DNA of 64,000 nt, from contig CAWDMP010000002.1 of the NCBI GenBank assembly GCA_963803495.1, positions 1,736,001-1,800,000 of the forward strand, read 5' to 3'. The DNA comes from Persicitalea sp963803495 (GTDB lineage Bacteria; Bacteroidota; Bacteroidia; Cytophagales; Spirosomataceae). The position numbers and the translations under genes were made by a program. This document shows positions 45,101 to 53,082 of the stretch, piece after piece (position 1 is the first letter of the stretch; every line of letters starts with the position of its first letter). Under the pieces are notes generated by a model. It was given only the letters and a program-made list of their open reading frames with translations, searched no databases and had not been told where the DNA came from.

Positions 45101-45971
45101 CCTCCATATTCGCCATGCCCTGCGCACCGCCGCCGGACCTGTCACGATGGAGGTTGACTTTCGGCTCGAACCCGGCTCGATCACGGTACTTACCGGGCCG
45201 TCGGGCGTGGGCAAAACGACCCTGTTGCGCCTGATCGCGGGTTTGGTAAAGCCCGAAGCGGGCCGAATTTCGTTTGGCAATGTCGTTTGGCTCGACACTG
45301 AAAAAGGAATTTTCCAAAGTCCGCAGCAACGCCAGACCGGATTGGTTTTTCAAGATTATGCCTTGTTTCCTCACCTTACCGTGAGGCAAAACGTGGCCTT
45401 CGCTTTGCCCAAAAACGAAAACCAAACCCGGATCGACGCACTTCTGGACGAGATGGAACTCACCCAACTCGCCGACCGCCGTCCGCATCAGCTTTCGGGC
45501 GGACAGCAACAGCGCGTCGCGCTGGCGCGGGCCCTGGTACCACAGCCCAAACTACTGCTGCTCGACGAGCCGCTCTCGGCCCTCGACCGCGCCATGCGGC
45601 AACGCTTGCAGGGGTACTTGCTGAAGATTCACCAGCAGTATCAACTCACCATTCTGCTGGTCACGCACGATTTGGGCGAAATTTTCCGGCTGGCGGATTA
45701 TGTACTGGAAATGGAAGTAGGCAAGATCGTGCGGCAGGGTACCCCGCAACAGGTATTCGCGACTGCCAAATCCACATCGGACGGCCCGGCCCTCTACGGT
45801 GAAGTACTTTCCTGCAAAGTTGAAACGGAGTACGTCATCGTGGAAGCGCTGATCGATCAAAAAATACACCGACTCAAACTTCCGCTCAAGGTAGCCGGGC
45901 AATTAGTACCAGGGAGTTCGTTTCTGCTCAGGTATGCTTTGGAAAGTCCGGTGGTGGAAGTACTGCGGTAA
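45081..45971 (+). CDS. modC: Molybdate ABC transporter ATP-binding protein
   Basis: About 296 aa from a GTG start (VPDTPLDLHIRH) overlapping the end of modB. Walker A GPSGVGKTTL, Q-loop VFQDYALFPHLTVRQNVAF, signature LSGGQQQRVALARAL, Walker B LLLLDEPLSALD and H-loop VTHDLGEI are all present. The C-terminal 60-70 residues could form a short MOP-like molybdate-binding domain (SCKVETEYVIVEALIDQKI). It powers ModB-mediated oxyanion uptake. Confidence 0.92.
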   Translation: MPDTPLDLHIRHALRTAAGPVTMEVDFRLEPGSITVLTGPSGVGKTTLLRLIAGLVKPEAGRISFGNVVWLDTEKGIFQSPQQRQTGLVFQDYALFPHLTVRQNVAFALPKNENQTRIDALLDEMELTQLADRRPHQLSGGQQQRVALARALVPQPKLLLLDEPLSALDRAMRQRLQGYLLKIHQQYQLTILLVTHDLGEIFRLADYVLEMEVGKIVRQGTPQQVFATAKSTSDGPALYGEVLSCKVETEYVIVEALIDQKIHRLKLPLKVAGQLVPGSSFLLRYALESPVVEVLR

Positions 45972-45996
45972 TCACGTTTTGCTATTCCGGGCCCTT

Positions 45997-47475
45997 TCAG
46001 ACGGGCAAAATAATGTGGAAAGTAGCGCCTTCACCCAGCACCGACTCGGCCCAGATTCGGCCTTCGTGATTTTCCACCACTTTCTTGCACAACGCCAGGC
46101 CCACGCCCGTACCGCTGTACGACTGCTGGCTATGCAGCCGCTTGAAGAGTTCAAATATTTTTTCGGCGTACTCGGCCTCGAAGCCGACGCCGTTGTCTTC
46201 GACGGTCAGGTACAAGTAATCATGAGCTGAGTCAAGATACCGTGCCTTGGCTTCTTCCGGGGACGCCACCCTGCAATCGATGCGTACCACCGGCCTGCGT
46301 TCGGGCGGCGTGAACTTGATGGCGTTATTGACCAGGTTATAAAAAAGCTGGTGCATCTGCAGCGGAATGGCCTTCACCATGGGGAGGTCCGCCACGTGAA
46401 TTGTGGCCAATTTTTGGGCAACAAGCAATTCGAGATCGCGCCCGATGTCGGCCAGTATATCGTTCAAGTCCACCTGCTTGAAGAGCTCCTCGCGGTTCAT
46501 ACTACTAAAATCCAAGAGGTCTTTCAAGAGATTGGACATGCGGTCGACCGCCACCATCGCGCGATCCAGAAACTGCCCGGAGTCGGCGCTCAGATTCGCA
46601 TAATCCTGTATTTTGATACGCTCGGTGAATAGCTTGATCTTGCGCAGCGGTTCCTGCAAATCGTGCGAGGCAACATAGTTGAACTGCTGCAGCTCCCCGT
46701 TCACCCTGCGCAGATGCTCATTGGCAGCTTCCAGTTCGCCGGTTCGCTCGGCCACTTTCCGTTCCAGGGTATCGTTGGCCAGTTTCTGATCCTGGATATC
46801 GGTATTGGTCCCGATCCACTGTTCCACCTTTCCCAAACTATCCTTTATCGGATACACCCTGGTAAGGTACCAGCGGTAGCGGCCATCCTGCCCGCGCAGC
46901 GGAAACGTGAGCTCCCAGGGCTGGTCCTGCTGCCAGGCTTCGGTGGCGTACGCCACCACCCGGTCCACGTGCTCGGGATGATGTACCTTTTGCCAGCCCC
47001 AGCCCGCCATCTCTTCCAGCGAGGTACCCGTGTACTCGTACCAGCGATCGTTGTACCAATGTATGTTGCCCTCCCGGTCGGCCATCCAGGCCAGTTGCGG
47101 GATGGAATTGGCCATAGTCAGGAATTGCTCCTGGCCTTCGGCAATTTTCTTGTTGTCGCTGATGTCGCTGATATACACATTCAAACCTGACCCCCCAGGC
47201 AAGGCCCGCACATGATGCCAACGGCCCGAAACCTCGGAATAGTGTTCCATTTCGCCAGCCTGGCGCGACTGCATGCAGCGTTGGTAAAAATCGTAAAGGG
47301 GTAAATCTACCAGAATCGGGTAAGCCTCCCATAGGTTACACCCCACGATCCGGTCGCGGGGAAGGGCGCTGCCGATGGCGGTTTTACTGTTCAGATACAG
47401 AATTTTCCAATCGAAATCGACGGAAATGAAGGCATCCGACATGCCTTCGATGGTTTCTTGGGAAAGACTCTCCAA
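45997..47475 (-). CDS. PAS-domain sensor histidine kinase
   Basis: A 492-aa cytoplasmic kinase with two PAS domains: residues about 5-110 and 120-235 (GWGWQKVHHPEHVDRV and YRWYLTRVYPIKDSLG, PAS_3/PAC-type). A coiled-coil linker (VAERTGELEAANEHLRRVNGE) leads to a phytochrome-like HisKA (YVASHDLQEPLRKIKLF, phospho-His near 273). The HATPase_c domain has NLVNNAIKFT, VEDNGVGF and GTGVGLALCKKVVE. No transmembrane helix and no receiver domain. No response regulator gene is adjacent, so the partner is unknown. Divergent from the SGNH hydrolase gene. Confidence 0.92.
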   Translation of the reverse strand: MESLSQETIEGMSDAFISVDFDWKILYLNSKTAIGSALPRDRIVGCNLWEAYPILVDLPLYDFYQRCMQSRQAGEMEHYSEVSGRWHHVRALPGGSGLNVYISDISDNKKIAEGQEQFLTMANSIPQLAWMADREGNIHWYNDRWYEYTGTSLEEMAGWGWQKVHHPEHVDRVVAYATEAWQQDQPWELTFPLRGQDGRYRWYLTRVYPIKDSLGKVEQWIGTNTDIQDQKLANDTLERKVAERTGELEAANEHLRRVNGELQQFNYVASHDLQEPLRKIKLFTERIKIQDYANLSADSGQFLDRAMVAVDRMSNLLKDLLDFSSMNREELFKQVDLNDILADIGRDLELLVAQKLATIHVADLPMVKAIPLQMHQLFYNLVNNAIKFTPPERRPVVRIDCRVASPEEAKARYLDSAHDYLYLTVEDNGVGFEAEYAEKIFELFKRLHSQQSYSGTGVGLALCKKVVENHEGRIWAESVLGEGATFHIILPV

Positions 47476-47611
47476 TGGTACTTGTGCAAAGGCCGATGCG
47501 ACCGCTGTGGTAAGTATAGTGCAAGATTGCGACGGTGGCCTAAAAGTAGTACTTTCGTTTTATCAATTCCTGAATTGCTCCAAATTTCATCCAAAAGCCC
47601 GCCTCCAATCC

Positions 47612-48289
47612 ATGAAGTCACTGCTGCACTCCCTCCGTTTTTTTGCTTTTATGCTTCCCCTGATGGCTATGCAACCCGACAAACCACTCCGCGTCGTGTT
47701 CTTCGGCGACTCCATCACGCAGCAGGGCGTGGGCTCATCGGGCTACATTACGCAACTTCGTAAAATGCTGCAAGATAAAGGCTTGGGCAACCAGTACGAG
47801 ATCATGGGCGCGGGAATTGGCGGCAATAAAGTATACGACCTGTACCTGAGGATGGATGAGGACGTGCTGGCCAAGCAACCAGACATCGTTTTTGTGTACG
47901 TGGGCATCAACGACGTATGGCATAAAGCGACCCACGGCACGGGTACCGATCCCGATAAATTTGTGAAGTTTTACGAAGCCATCATCAAGAAATTGCAGGA
48001 CAACGGCATCCGGCCCATCCTGTGCACGCCCTCTGTGATCGGCGAGCGCACCGACTTCTCCAACCAGCAGGACGGCGACCTGAACCAGTACGCCGCCGCG
48101 ATCCGCAAGTTGGCCGACAACCACCAACTGGTACTGGTGGATTTGCGCCGGGATTTTCAGGATTACCTGAAAAAGAATAACCCCGACAACGAAGAGCGTG
48201 GCATCCTGACCCGCGACCGCGTTCACCTGACCGAAGCCGGCGACAAGTTCGTGGCGGAGGCAATGATGGCGGGACTTATGAAGAAATGA
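47612..48289 (+). CDS. SGNH/GDSL-type esterase or lipase
   Basis: About 225 aa from MKSLLHSLRFFAFMLPLMAM (signal peptide); the upstream open frame overlaps the divergent kinase gene and is not expected to be coding. The four SGNH blocks are visible: FFGDSITQQG (Ser), GAGIGGNKVYD (Gly), YVGINDVWH (Asn) and DRVHLTEAG (Asp/His). Such enzymes deacylate glycans or lipids, typically in the periplasm; the substrate is unknown. Converges with the ECF operon. Confidence 0.9.
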   Translation: MKSLLHSLRFFAFMLPLMAMQPDKPLRVVFFGDSITQQGVGSSGYITQLRKMLQDKGLGNQYEIMGAGIGGNKVYDLYLRMDEDVLAKQPDIVFVYVGINDVWHKATHGTGTDPDKFVKFYEAIIKKLQDNGIRPILCTPSVIGERTDFSNQQDGDLNQYAAAIRKLADNHQLVLVDLRRDFQDYLKKNNPDNEERGILTRDRVHLTEAGDKFVAEAMMAGLMKK

Positions 48290-48319
48290 TGTGTGATGGC
48301 GCAGCGACGCTCATGTTTA

Positions 48320-48739
48320 TCATTCACTCAGGCGTTGCTCGGTTTTATTCCAAATGATTTTCTGGTCGAGCCATTCGAGGCCGAAGAATGCCAGGGCGGC
48401 GGCGGCCGACCAGGGGAGGTAATGGCGTATTTTTGCAAAAGATTTGACCATCTCGGGGGATAGTACCCACGAAGCCACCAAGCCGCACACGATGGTGAGG
48501 GCGATGCCCGCTACCATGAGGTAGGTGTGCCACTGTTTGGTTTTGGCTTCCTTGATTTCCAGGCGAGCCAGCACCCGTTCACTCAGATCGGCCGGCACTA
48601 CGACGGCATCCAGCCTCGGCAGGGAGGCGTACAGCATGCCGTAGAGCCGCGCGTCTTCGTCGGTGCGGGCGAGCTCGGCAAAGGCTTGTGGATCGTTCTC
48701 GAACAGATCCTGCAATTGTTCGTCGGTGGGCTGTTTCAT
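48320..48739 (-). CDS. Membrane protein downstream of ECF sigma factor, probable anti-sigma-like
   Basis: A 139-aa protein: an acidic cytoplasmic N-terminus of about 70 residues (PTDEQLQDLFENDPQAFAEL), then two hydrophobic helices (YLMVAGIALTIVCGLVASWVL and LPWSAAAALAFFGLEWL). There is no zinc-binding anti-sigma motif. Its ATG directly follows the TAA of the ECF sigma gene, so the pair is co-translated. By position it is likely the sigma factor's membrane-bound regulator (inference). Confidence 0.65.
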   Translation of the reverse strand: MKQPTDEQLQDLFENDPQAFAELARTDEDARLYGMLYASLPRLDAVVVPADLSERVLARLEIKEAKTKQWHTYLMVAGIALTIVCGLVASWVLSPEMVKSFAKIRHYLPWSAAAALAFFGLEWLDQKIIWNKTEQRLSE

Positions 48740-49310
48740 TTACTCATTCGCAATTAAATGCTCATTGCCACGAATGGCGTCTTTCAATAATTTTCTTCCC
48801 CGGTAAAGATAACTCTTGACGGTACCTTCCGGGAAACCGCTGATCTCCACGATTTCGGCGTAGCTCATTTCCTGGATGTGGAACAGGTCGATGAGCGTTC
48901 GGTACGGTAGCGGTAGCTTTTCGATGGCTTCGTGTACTACCGATTTCAGTTCTTTGGCTTCTAGCTTCTCGGTCGGGGTGGCGGCGGTACTCGTGTCAGG
49001 TTCCTGAAAAGCCTCATCGTCCACATCGGCGGCGTACTTCAAAACATCGCGCTTGCGCAAGTGGCTGAGCGCTTGGTTGTACGCAATCTTGGCGATCCAG
49101 GTCGAGAGCTTGGCTTCCTGGTTGAAGGTGGTCCAGCTTCTCGTGCACTTTCAAAAACACCTCCTGACTAATGTCTTCGGCGTCCGGCTGATTCCTGACG
49201 ATCTTGTAAACCACGCCATACACCAGCCGCTCGTTGGACTTGATGAGCCAACGAAAAGCGTGGCGGTCTCCCGCCTGAATGCGTCTGATGAGCGTTGCGT
49301 CGTCTACCAT
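48740..49310 (-). CDS. RNA polymerase ECF-type sigma factor, frameshifted
   Basis: About 190 codons. Region 2: ERLVYGVVYKIVRNQPDAEDISQEVFLKVHEKL. Region 4: LPLPYRTLIDLFHIQEMSYAEIVEISGFPEGTVKSYLYRGRKLL, a complete helix-turn-helix. The two halves are in different frames: near 49130 the sequence GACCACCTTCAAC reads correctly (LDTFNQEAKLSTWIAKIAYNQ) if one C is removed. The repaired protein is a standard ECF sigma factor. It is followed without a gap by a membrane protein (likely regulator) and is divergent from a small DUF6249-like membrane protein. Confidence 0.88.
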
Positions 49311-49452
49311 ATTCTGCTCGTTCGACGCAAGTTATGGTTTCAGGGTTGCAGAAAATTTTTATTTTCCTAAAAAAAGAAAAAACTGCAACTTTTCAAAAAG
49401 TAGCGGCGTCCAACGGGGGCAAACGCATTTCAAACTTTAAAACAAAATAGTC

Positions 49453-49812
49453 ATGGCCGGTATAATTGCAGTTACGATTCCCATCGCAGTCACGTTTATC
49501 CTCTTCTGGGGTATCATCTCAATCCTGAGGGTAGTTCGCGAATCCAGAATCAAGGACAGGATGGTCGAACTCGGCCATCTCGAACCCGAAAAACAGTGGA
49601 TCACCCAAAAGTCGTCCAGCGTGGCCGATACCTACGCCAATCTCAAATATGGCATCCTACTTATTAGCGTCGGCATTGGTTTCATGCTGGTCAAGGATCT
49701 GGATATCGAGTTCGACTCGACCACGGTCGTAGGTACCATCGCCATGGTGGCAGGCGCCGGGTTTTTGTTGTACTTCGTCATTATGAAGTACTTGTATCAG
49801 AAAGCGGATTAG
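49453..49812 (+). CDS. Small membrane protein, DUF6249-like
   Basis: A 119-aa protein with an N-terminal helix (IAVTIPIAVTFILFWGIISIL), a charged cytoplasmic stretch (RVVRESRIKDRMVELGHLEPEKQWI) and two C-terminal helices (YGILLISVGIGFMLV, GTIAMVAGAGFLLYFVIM). The layout and the RIKDRMVELGH segment match small proteins that often accompany ECF sigma genes in Bacteroidota (DUF6249 family). It is divergent from the sigma factor gene and may be in its regulon. Function unknown. Confidence 0.7.
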   Translation: MAGIIAVTIPIAVTFILFWGIISILRVVRESRIKDRMVELGHLEPEKQWITQKSSSVADTYANLKYGILLISVGIGFMLVKDLDIEFDSTTVVGTIAMVAGAGFLLYFVIMKYLYQKAD

Positions 49813-49842
49813 GAACTGTCACCCACTGCACACTACCACAGC

Positions 49843-50734
49843 TTAGCCGGGTACGCGCCCGACTTCGTGCAGCACCGACAGCGCCATCTGTACGGTGGGC
49901 TTGTCCTCAGGGTACGTCACGCCAAACCAATCAGACTTACTCGTAAAGACGCGACATTGGCCCTGATCGTGGTAGATCATGTGCGAGACGATGGTCGGGA
50001 TGTAGAATTCGGCTTTCGGGTTGTCAATATTCTGACGGGCATAGTCGGCAAATTGCGCTTCGATCAATGGAAACACCGATGGTTTGAATCCCCAAAAATT
50101 CATCGAAACTGGCTCGGTGGGCGGTAGTTCGGTTAGGGTACATGTCTTCTTCAAAGTAGATGTTGCCCTGCGCATCGCTGGAAATCTTGGTTCGCTCCGT
50201 CACTGACGACAGGTTGCCATCGGCCCGCACGATGCACACCCCGCGCGACACGGTACCATTCTCCGACAGCGTGCGACGCAATTCGTAGCCCATCATGGCG
50301 TGCTGCGTGTCGTCGGTATCGGTACTCAGAAATTCGGCCATCGTAGCGAACGCTTCCCGCCCGTAAAAATCGTCGGCGTTGATCACCGCAAAAGGCTCGG
50401 TCGTCTGCGGCCAGGCGCAAAGCGTGGCGTGGCCGGTACCCCAGGGCTTGGTGCGCGTGACGGTACCCAAATCCTTTGGCACGTACGACTGGACACCCTG
50501 GATGGCGAAATCGTAGTCGATCCTGCCTTGCAGGCGCGGCGCGAATGTAGCTTCGACGTCGTCCTTTATTTCTTCCCGCACGATGAATACCACCTTGCCA
50601 AAACCGCCGCGTATGGCATCATAGAGTGAGTAGTCGATGATCGTTTCACCATTGGGGCCAAACTGGTCGAGTTGCTTGGTACCGCCGTAACGGCTGCCGA
50701 TGCCGGCGGCTAGTATTAGTAGGGTAGGCTTCAT
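49843..50734 (-). CDS. Nucleotidyltransferase family protein (sugar-1-phosphate type), frameshifted
   Basis: About 296 codons. The N-terminus LLILAAGIGSRYGGTKQLDQFG is the NTP-binding loop of sugar nucleotidyltransferases. TKPWGTGHATLCA and FAVINADDFYG (metal Asp) follow. The C-terminal half (TEPVSMNFWGFKPSVFPLIEAQF, FYIPTIVSHMI, SDWFGVTYPEDK) is in another frame. Near 50140 TACCCTAACCGAAC reads correctly (MYPTELPP) when one A is removed. It probably makes an activated sugar for envelope polysaccharide. The region before the ATG has a short-period repeat (ATGGATAATGGAAATGG on the plus strand). Confidence 0.88.
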
Positions 50735-50962
50735 TCAAGTGAAAATTAAAATGGATAATGGAAATGGACCATTTGGGCGGCCCCAAATGAACAATGCAGT
50801 TACACGCCTTTGCCAGGAAATCTTTTAACCTGATAATTACAAAAGACGCTAAAATTTCGGGAAAATCCGAGACTTTGGGTTTGCGAGAATTAAAAATCCG
50901 AATCCACGTACAACGTTGGTCGACAGGCAACTCCAACATCCAATGTCGTAACAAGTACAGAA

Positions 50963-50991
50963 AAAGCGCCGCGTGGAAGCCGCGGCGCTTT
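50963..50991. terminator. Rho-independent terminator downstream of the Fe-S carrier gene
   Basis: AAGCGCCGCG and CGCGGCGCTT with a 7-nt loop; read on the minus strand it is followed by five T. It lies 36 nt after the stop of the minus-strand iron-sulfur protein gene and separates it from the nucleotidyltransferase gene. Confidence 0.85.
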
Positions 50992-51026
50992 AATCAACAT
51001 AACACTTAATCAAGATCTTGTAAGTA

Positions 51027-51353
51027 CTAGACCGCGAAACTTTCGCCGCAGCCACAGGTACGCGAGGCATTGGGGTTGACAAACTGAAAGCCCTTGCCGT
51101 TGAGCCCATCGCTGAAATCGAGGATGGTACCGGCCAGGTACAGGATGCTTTTCTTGTCGACCACGATGCGGATGCCCTTGTCCTCAAAAATCATATCGGT
51201 GGGCTGGGAATTGGTGTCGAATTCAAGATTGTACATCAATCCCGAGCAACCGCCGCCCTCCACGCCCACGCGGATGTGGTTTTCGTCGGTGCGGCCTTCT
51301 TCCTGGCGCAGGGTTTGGATTCTCTCTTTGGCTTTATCAGTTACCGTGACCAT
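51027..51353 (-). CDS. A-type iron-sulfur cluster carrier (HesB/IscA/ErpA family)
   Basis: A 108-aa HesB-fold protein with the three conserved cysteines that hold the cluster: GGGCSGLMY near residue 36, and the C-terminal TCGCGESF pair. It receives Fe-S clusters from the scaffold and passes them to apoproteins in the cytoplasm. Length is normal. No other suf/isc genes are in the window. Whether it is the IscA, SufA or ErpA equivalent cannot be decided here. Confidence 0.93.
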   Translation of the reverse strand: MVTVTDKAKERIQTLRQEEGRTDENHIRVGVEGGGCSGLMYNLEFDTNSQPTDMIFEDKGIRIVVDKKSILYLAGTILDFSDGLNGKGFQFVNPNASRTCGCGESFAV

Positions 51354-51417
51354 AGTATTGGATTTCTGTTTTGGATTCTGTACTACTAACTTTTTTAAAA
51401 AAGGGAAAGTTCAGAAG

Positions 51418-51503
51418 TGTGGTACGGGCGGACGGCCGATGCCGCGTCTTGCCCGTTTTACGTAAACATTCTTCGCAAAGACGGGCTGGAAGCCCGTACC
51501 ACA
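51418..51503. repeat. REP-like inverted repeat
   Basis: TGTGGTACGGGC (51418-51429) and its reverse complement GCCCGTACCACA (51492-51503) bound an 86-bp segment. The segment also contains the short palindrome GGGCTGGAAGCCC (51484-51496) at its right end. Located between the Fe-S carrier gene and the broken lipoprotein gene; looks like a dispersed intergenic repeat. Confidence 0.6.
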
Positions 51504-51619
51504 TATCCACAAAATTTCTGCTTAGCGATATGAGAAGGCGCTTATCGGTCGTTATGGTTGGAAAAGCGAAGCAATTCGTACTTTTGCACTCAAAATAACC
51601 TGTATTCAAAATTAGCCCC

Positions 51620-52090
51620 ATGAAAAAACTGCTTGTATTGCTCCTCTTTGTTTCCTTCGTTTCTTGTAATAAGGACAAAAAAGACCCCGAACCACAATAC
51701 GCCAAAGACTTTGTAGGTACTTACCAGACCAACACCGCGATCGGCAACAACTACGACTACTGAAAAGTGGGTCGTCACCGAAGCCAACAATTTGCTGAAC
51801 ATCGACTACACGCGTGATTTTTTGGTGTTGGTGCAGGGAAAAGTTTAAATACGTTCCAACGAACGCTACCGACTCAGAGACATTCAGGTACTCAACCCCA
51901 TTTCGTTCAACATCGATCAGGATGCCGAATTATGGAGAACGGTCCGCAGCCACGCAACGAGCGCATTTCGGGAGAAGTCACCAAGTCGACCAATTCCGCC
52001 GGAATCGTCGTATTAGGCACTACCCTAAAATTCTTGAGCGATGCTAACAAGCCGACCAGCACCGATTTTCTTGAATTCAAGAAGCAGTAA
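51620..52090 (+). pseudogene. Lipoprotein gene broken by several frameshifts
   Basis: It begins as a clear lipoprotein (KKLLVLLLFVSFVSC, Cys at 17, then NKDKKDPEPQYAKDFVGTYQ) and stops after 47 codons at 51763. Coding-like sequence continues in other frames: EKWVVTEANNLLNIDYTRDFLVLVQG, then VLNPISFNIDQDAELW, then RNERISGEVTKSTNSAGIVVLGTTLKFLSDANKP, ending FLEFKKQ at 52090. At least three indels are needed to join these. The repaired product would be about 155 aa, a small lipocalin-like or unknown lipoprotein. It is either a real pseudogene or a poorly sequenced stretch. Confidence 0.6.
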
Positions 52091-52117
52091 GAAACACGAT
52101 ATTCTTGTAATTAATTG

Positions 52118-52157
52118 AATAAAGCAGGAATTCGCTCAGGCGGGTTCCTGCTTTATT
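52118..52157. terminator. Bidirectional terminator hairpin overlapping the 3' end of thrB
   Basis: AATAAAGCAGGAA and TTCCTGCTTTATT form a 13-bp perfect stem around a 14-nt loop, with A- and T-rich flanks. It lies between the convergent lipoprotein and thrB genes; the last codons of thrB (IIKQEPA) are inside the stem. Confidence 0.75.
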
Positions 52158-53082
52158 ATTTTGGGCCCTTCGCGGTTGATTGCCGACACGTACACTTTGG
52201 ACGTCGATGTCGGCGGAGGCGAATTGTTTTTGCATTGCTTCCCCTACCCTTTCGGCTGTTTCGCGGCCCTTGCTGAACGTAAACATCGAAGGTCCAGCGC
52301 CCGAAATGCTACATCCCAGCGCACCCGCATCCAGGGCGGCCTGCTTTACTTCCGTGAATTCTGGGATCAAGATCGCCCGGATGGGTTCGATGATGACATC
52401 CACCATCGAACGGCGGATCAGCTCGTAATCTTCCTGCATCAGGCCCGTGACCAATCCGGCCACGTTGCCCATTTGCGCAATCGTTTTGGCCAGCGAAACC
52501 TCGTGGCGCAAAATAAAGCGGGCATCTTTGGTATTGACCTCAATGTCAGGATTGACAAGGGTGCAGAACAACTCGGCGGGTACCGGAATACTAAAAACGT
52601 CCAGCGGCTCGTAGCTCCTAATCACCAGAAACCCACCCATCAGCGACGGTCCGACGTTATCGGCGTGAGCCGCCCCGCAGGCGATACGCTCGCCTTCCAT
52701 CGCGAAAGGTAGTAGTTCGCGCCGCGTCAGCGGCCGGCCCAGCATTTCGTTGATCGCAAACACGCCCGCCACCGCACTGGCCGAGCTCGACCCCATACCG
52801 CTACCGAGCGGCATGTTTTTGTGAAGCGTCACCTCGCACCCAAATTCCGTCATTACCCAGATGTTCCAGCAAGCGCAGCATCACGACCGTCACGGCATTG
52901 CGGGCCGGATCACGCGGCAAACGCCCTTCGTCGCCTATAATGTCGGCAATGACAATGCCCGGCGCGTCACGCCGCCGCAGCTCGACGATATCGCCCGGCT
53001 CCTCGACGGCAAAGCCAAAAATATCGAAGCCACACGACACGTTGGCAACGGTAGCCGGGGCAAAAACTTTGATGTAGTTCAT
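52136..53082 (-). CDS. thrB: Homoserine kinase, frameshifted
   Basis: A GHMP-family kinase of about 315 codons that phosphorylates homoserine on the way to threonine. It starts MNYIKVFAPATVANVSCGFD; the ATP-binding loop is NMPLGSGMGSSSASAVAG and a late motif is GCSISGAGPSMF. Two single-base insertions break it. Near 52855, GGTAATGACGG should read GMTEFGCEVT (one A too many). Near 52200, GACGTCCAAAG should read DVKVYVSAINREGPK (one C too many). I therefore end the gene at 52136; the uninterrupted second half would instead run on to 52077. Its start overlaps the repaired thrA stop by 4 bp (ATGA). No thrC follows. Confidence 0.9.
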
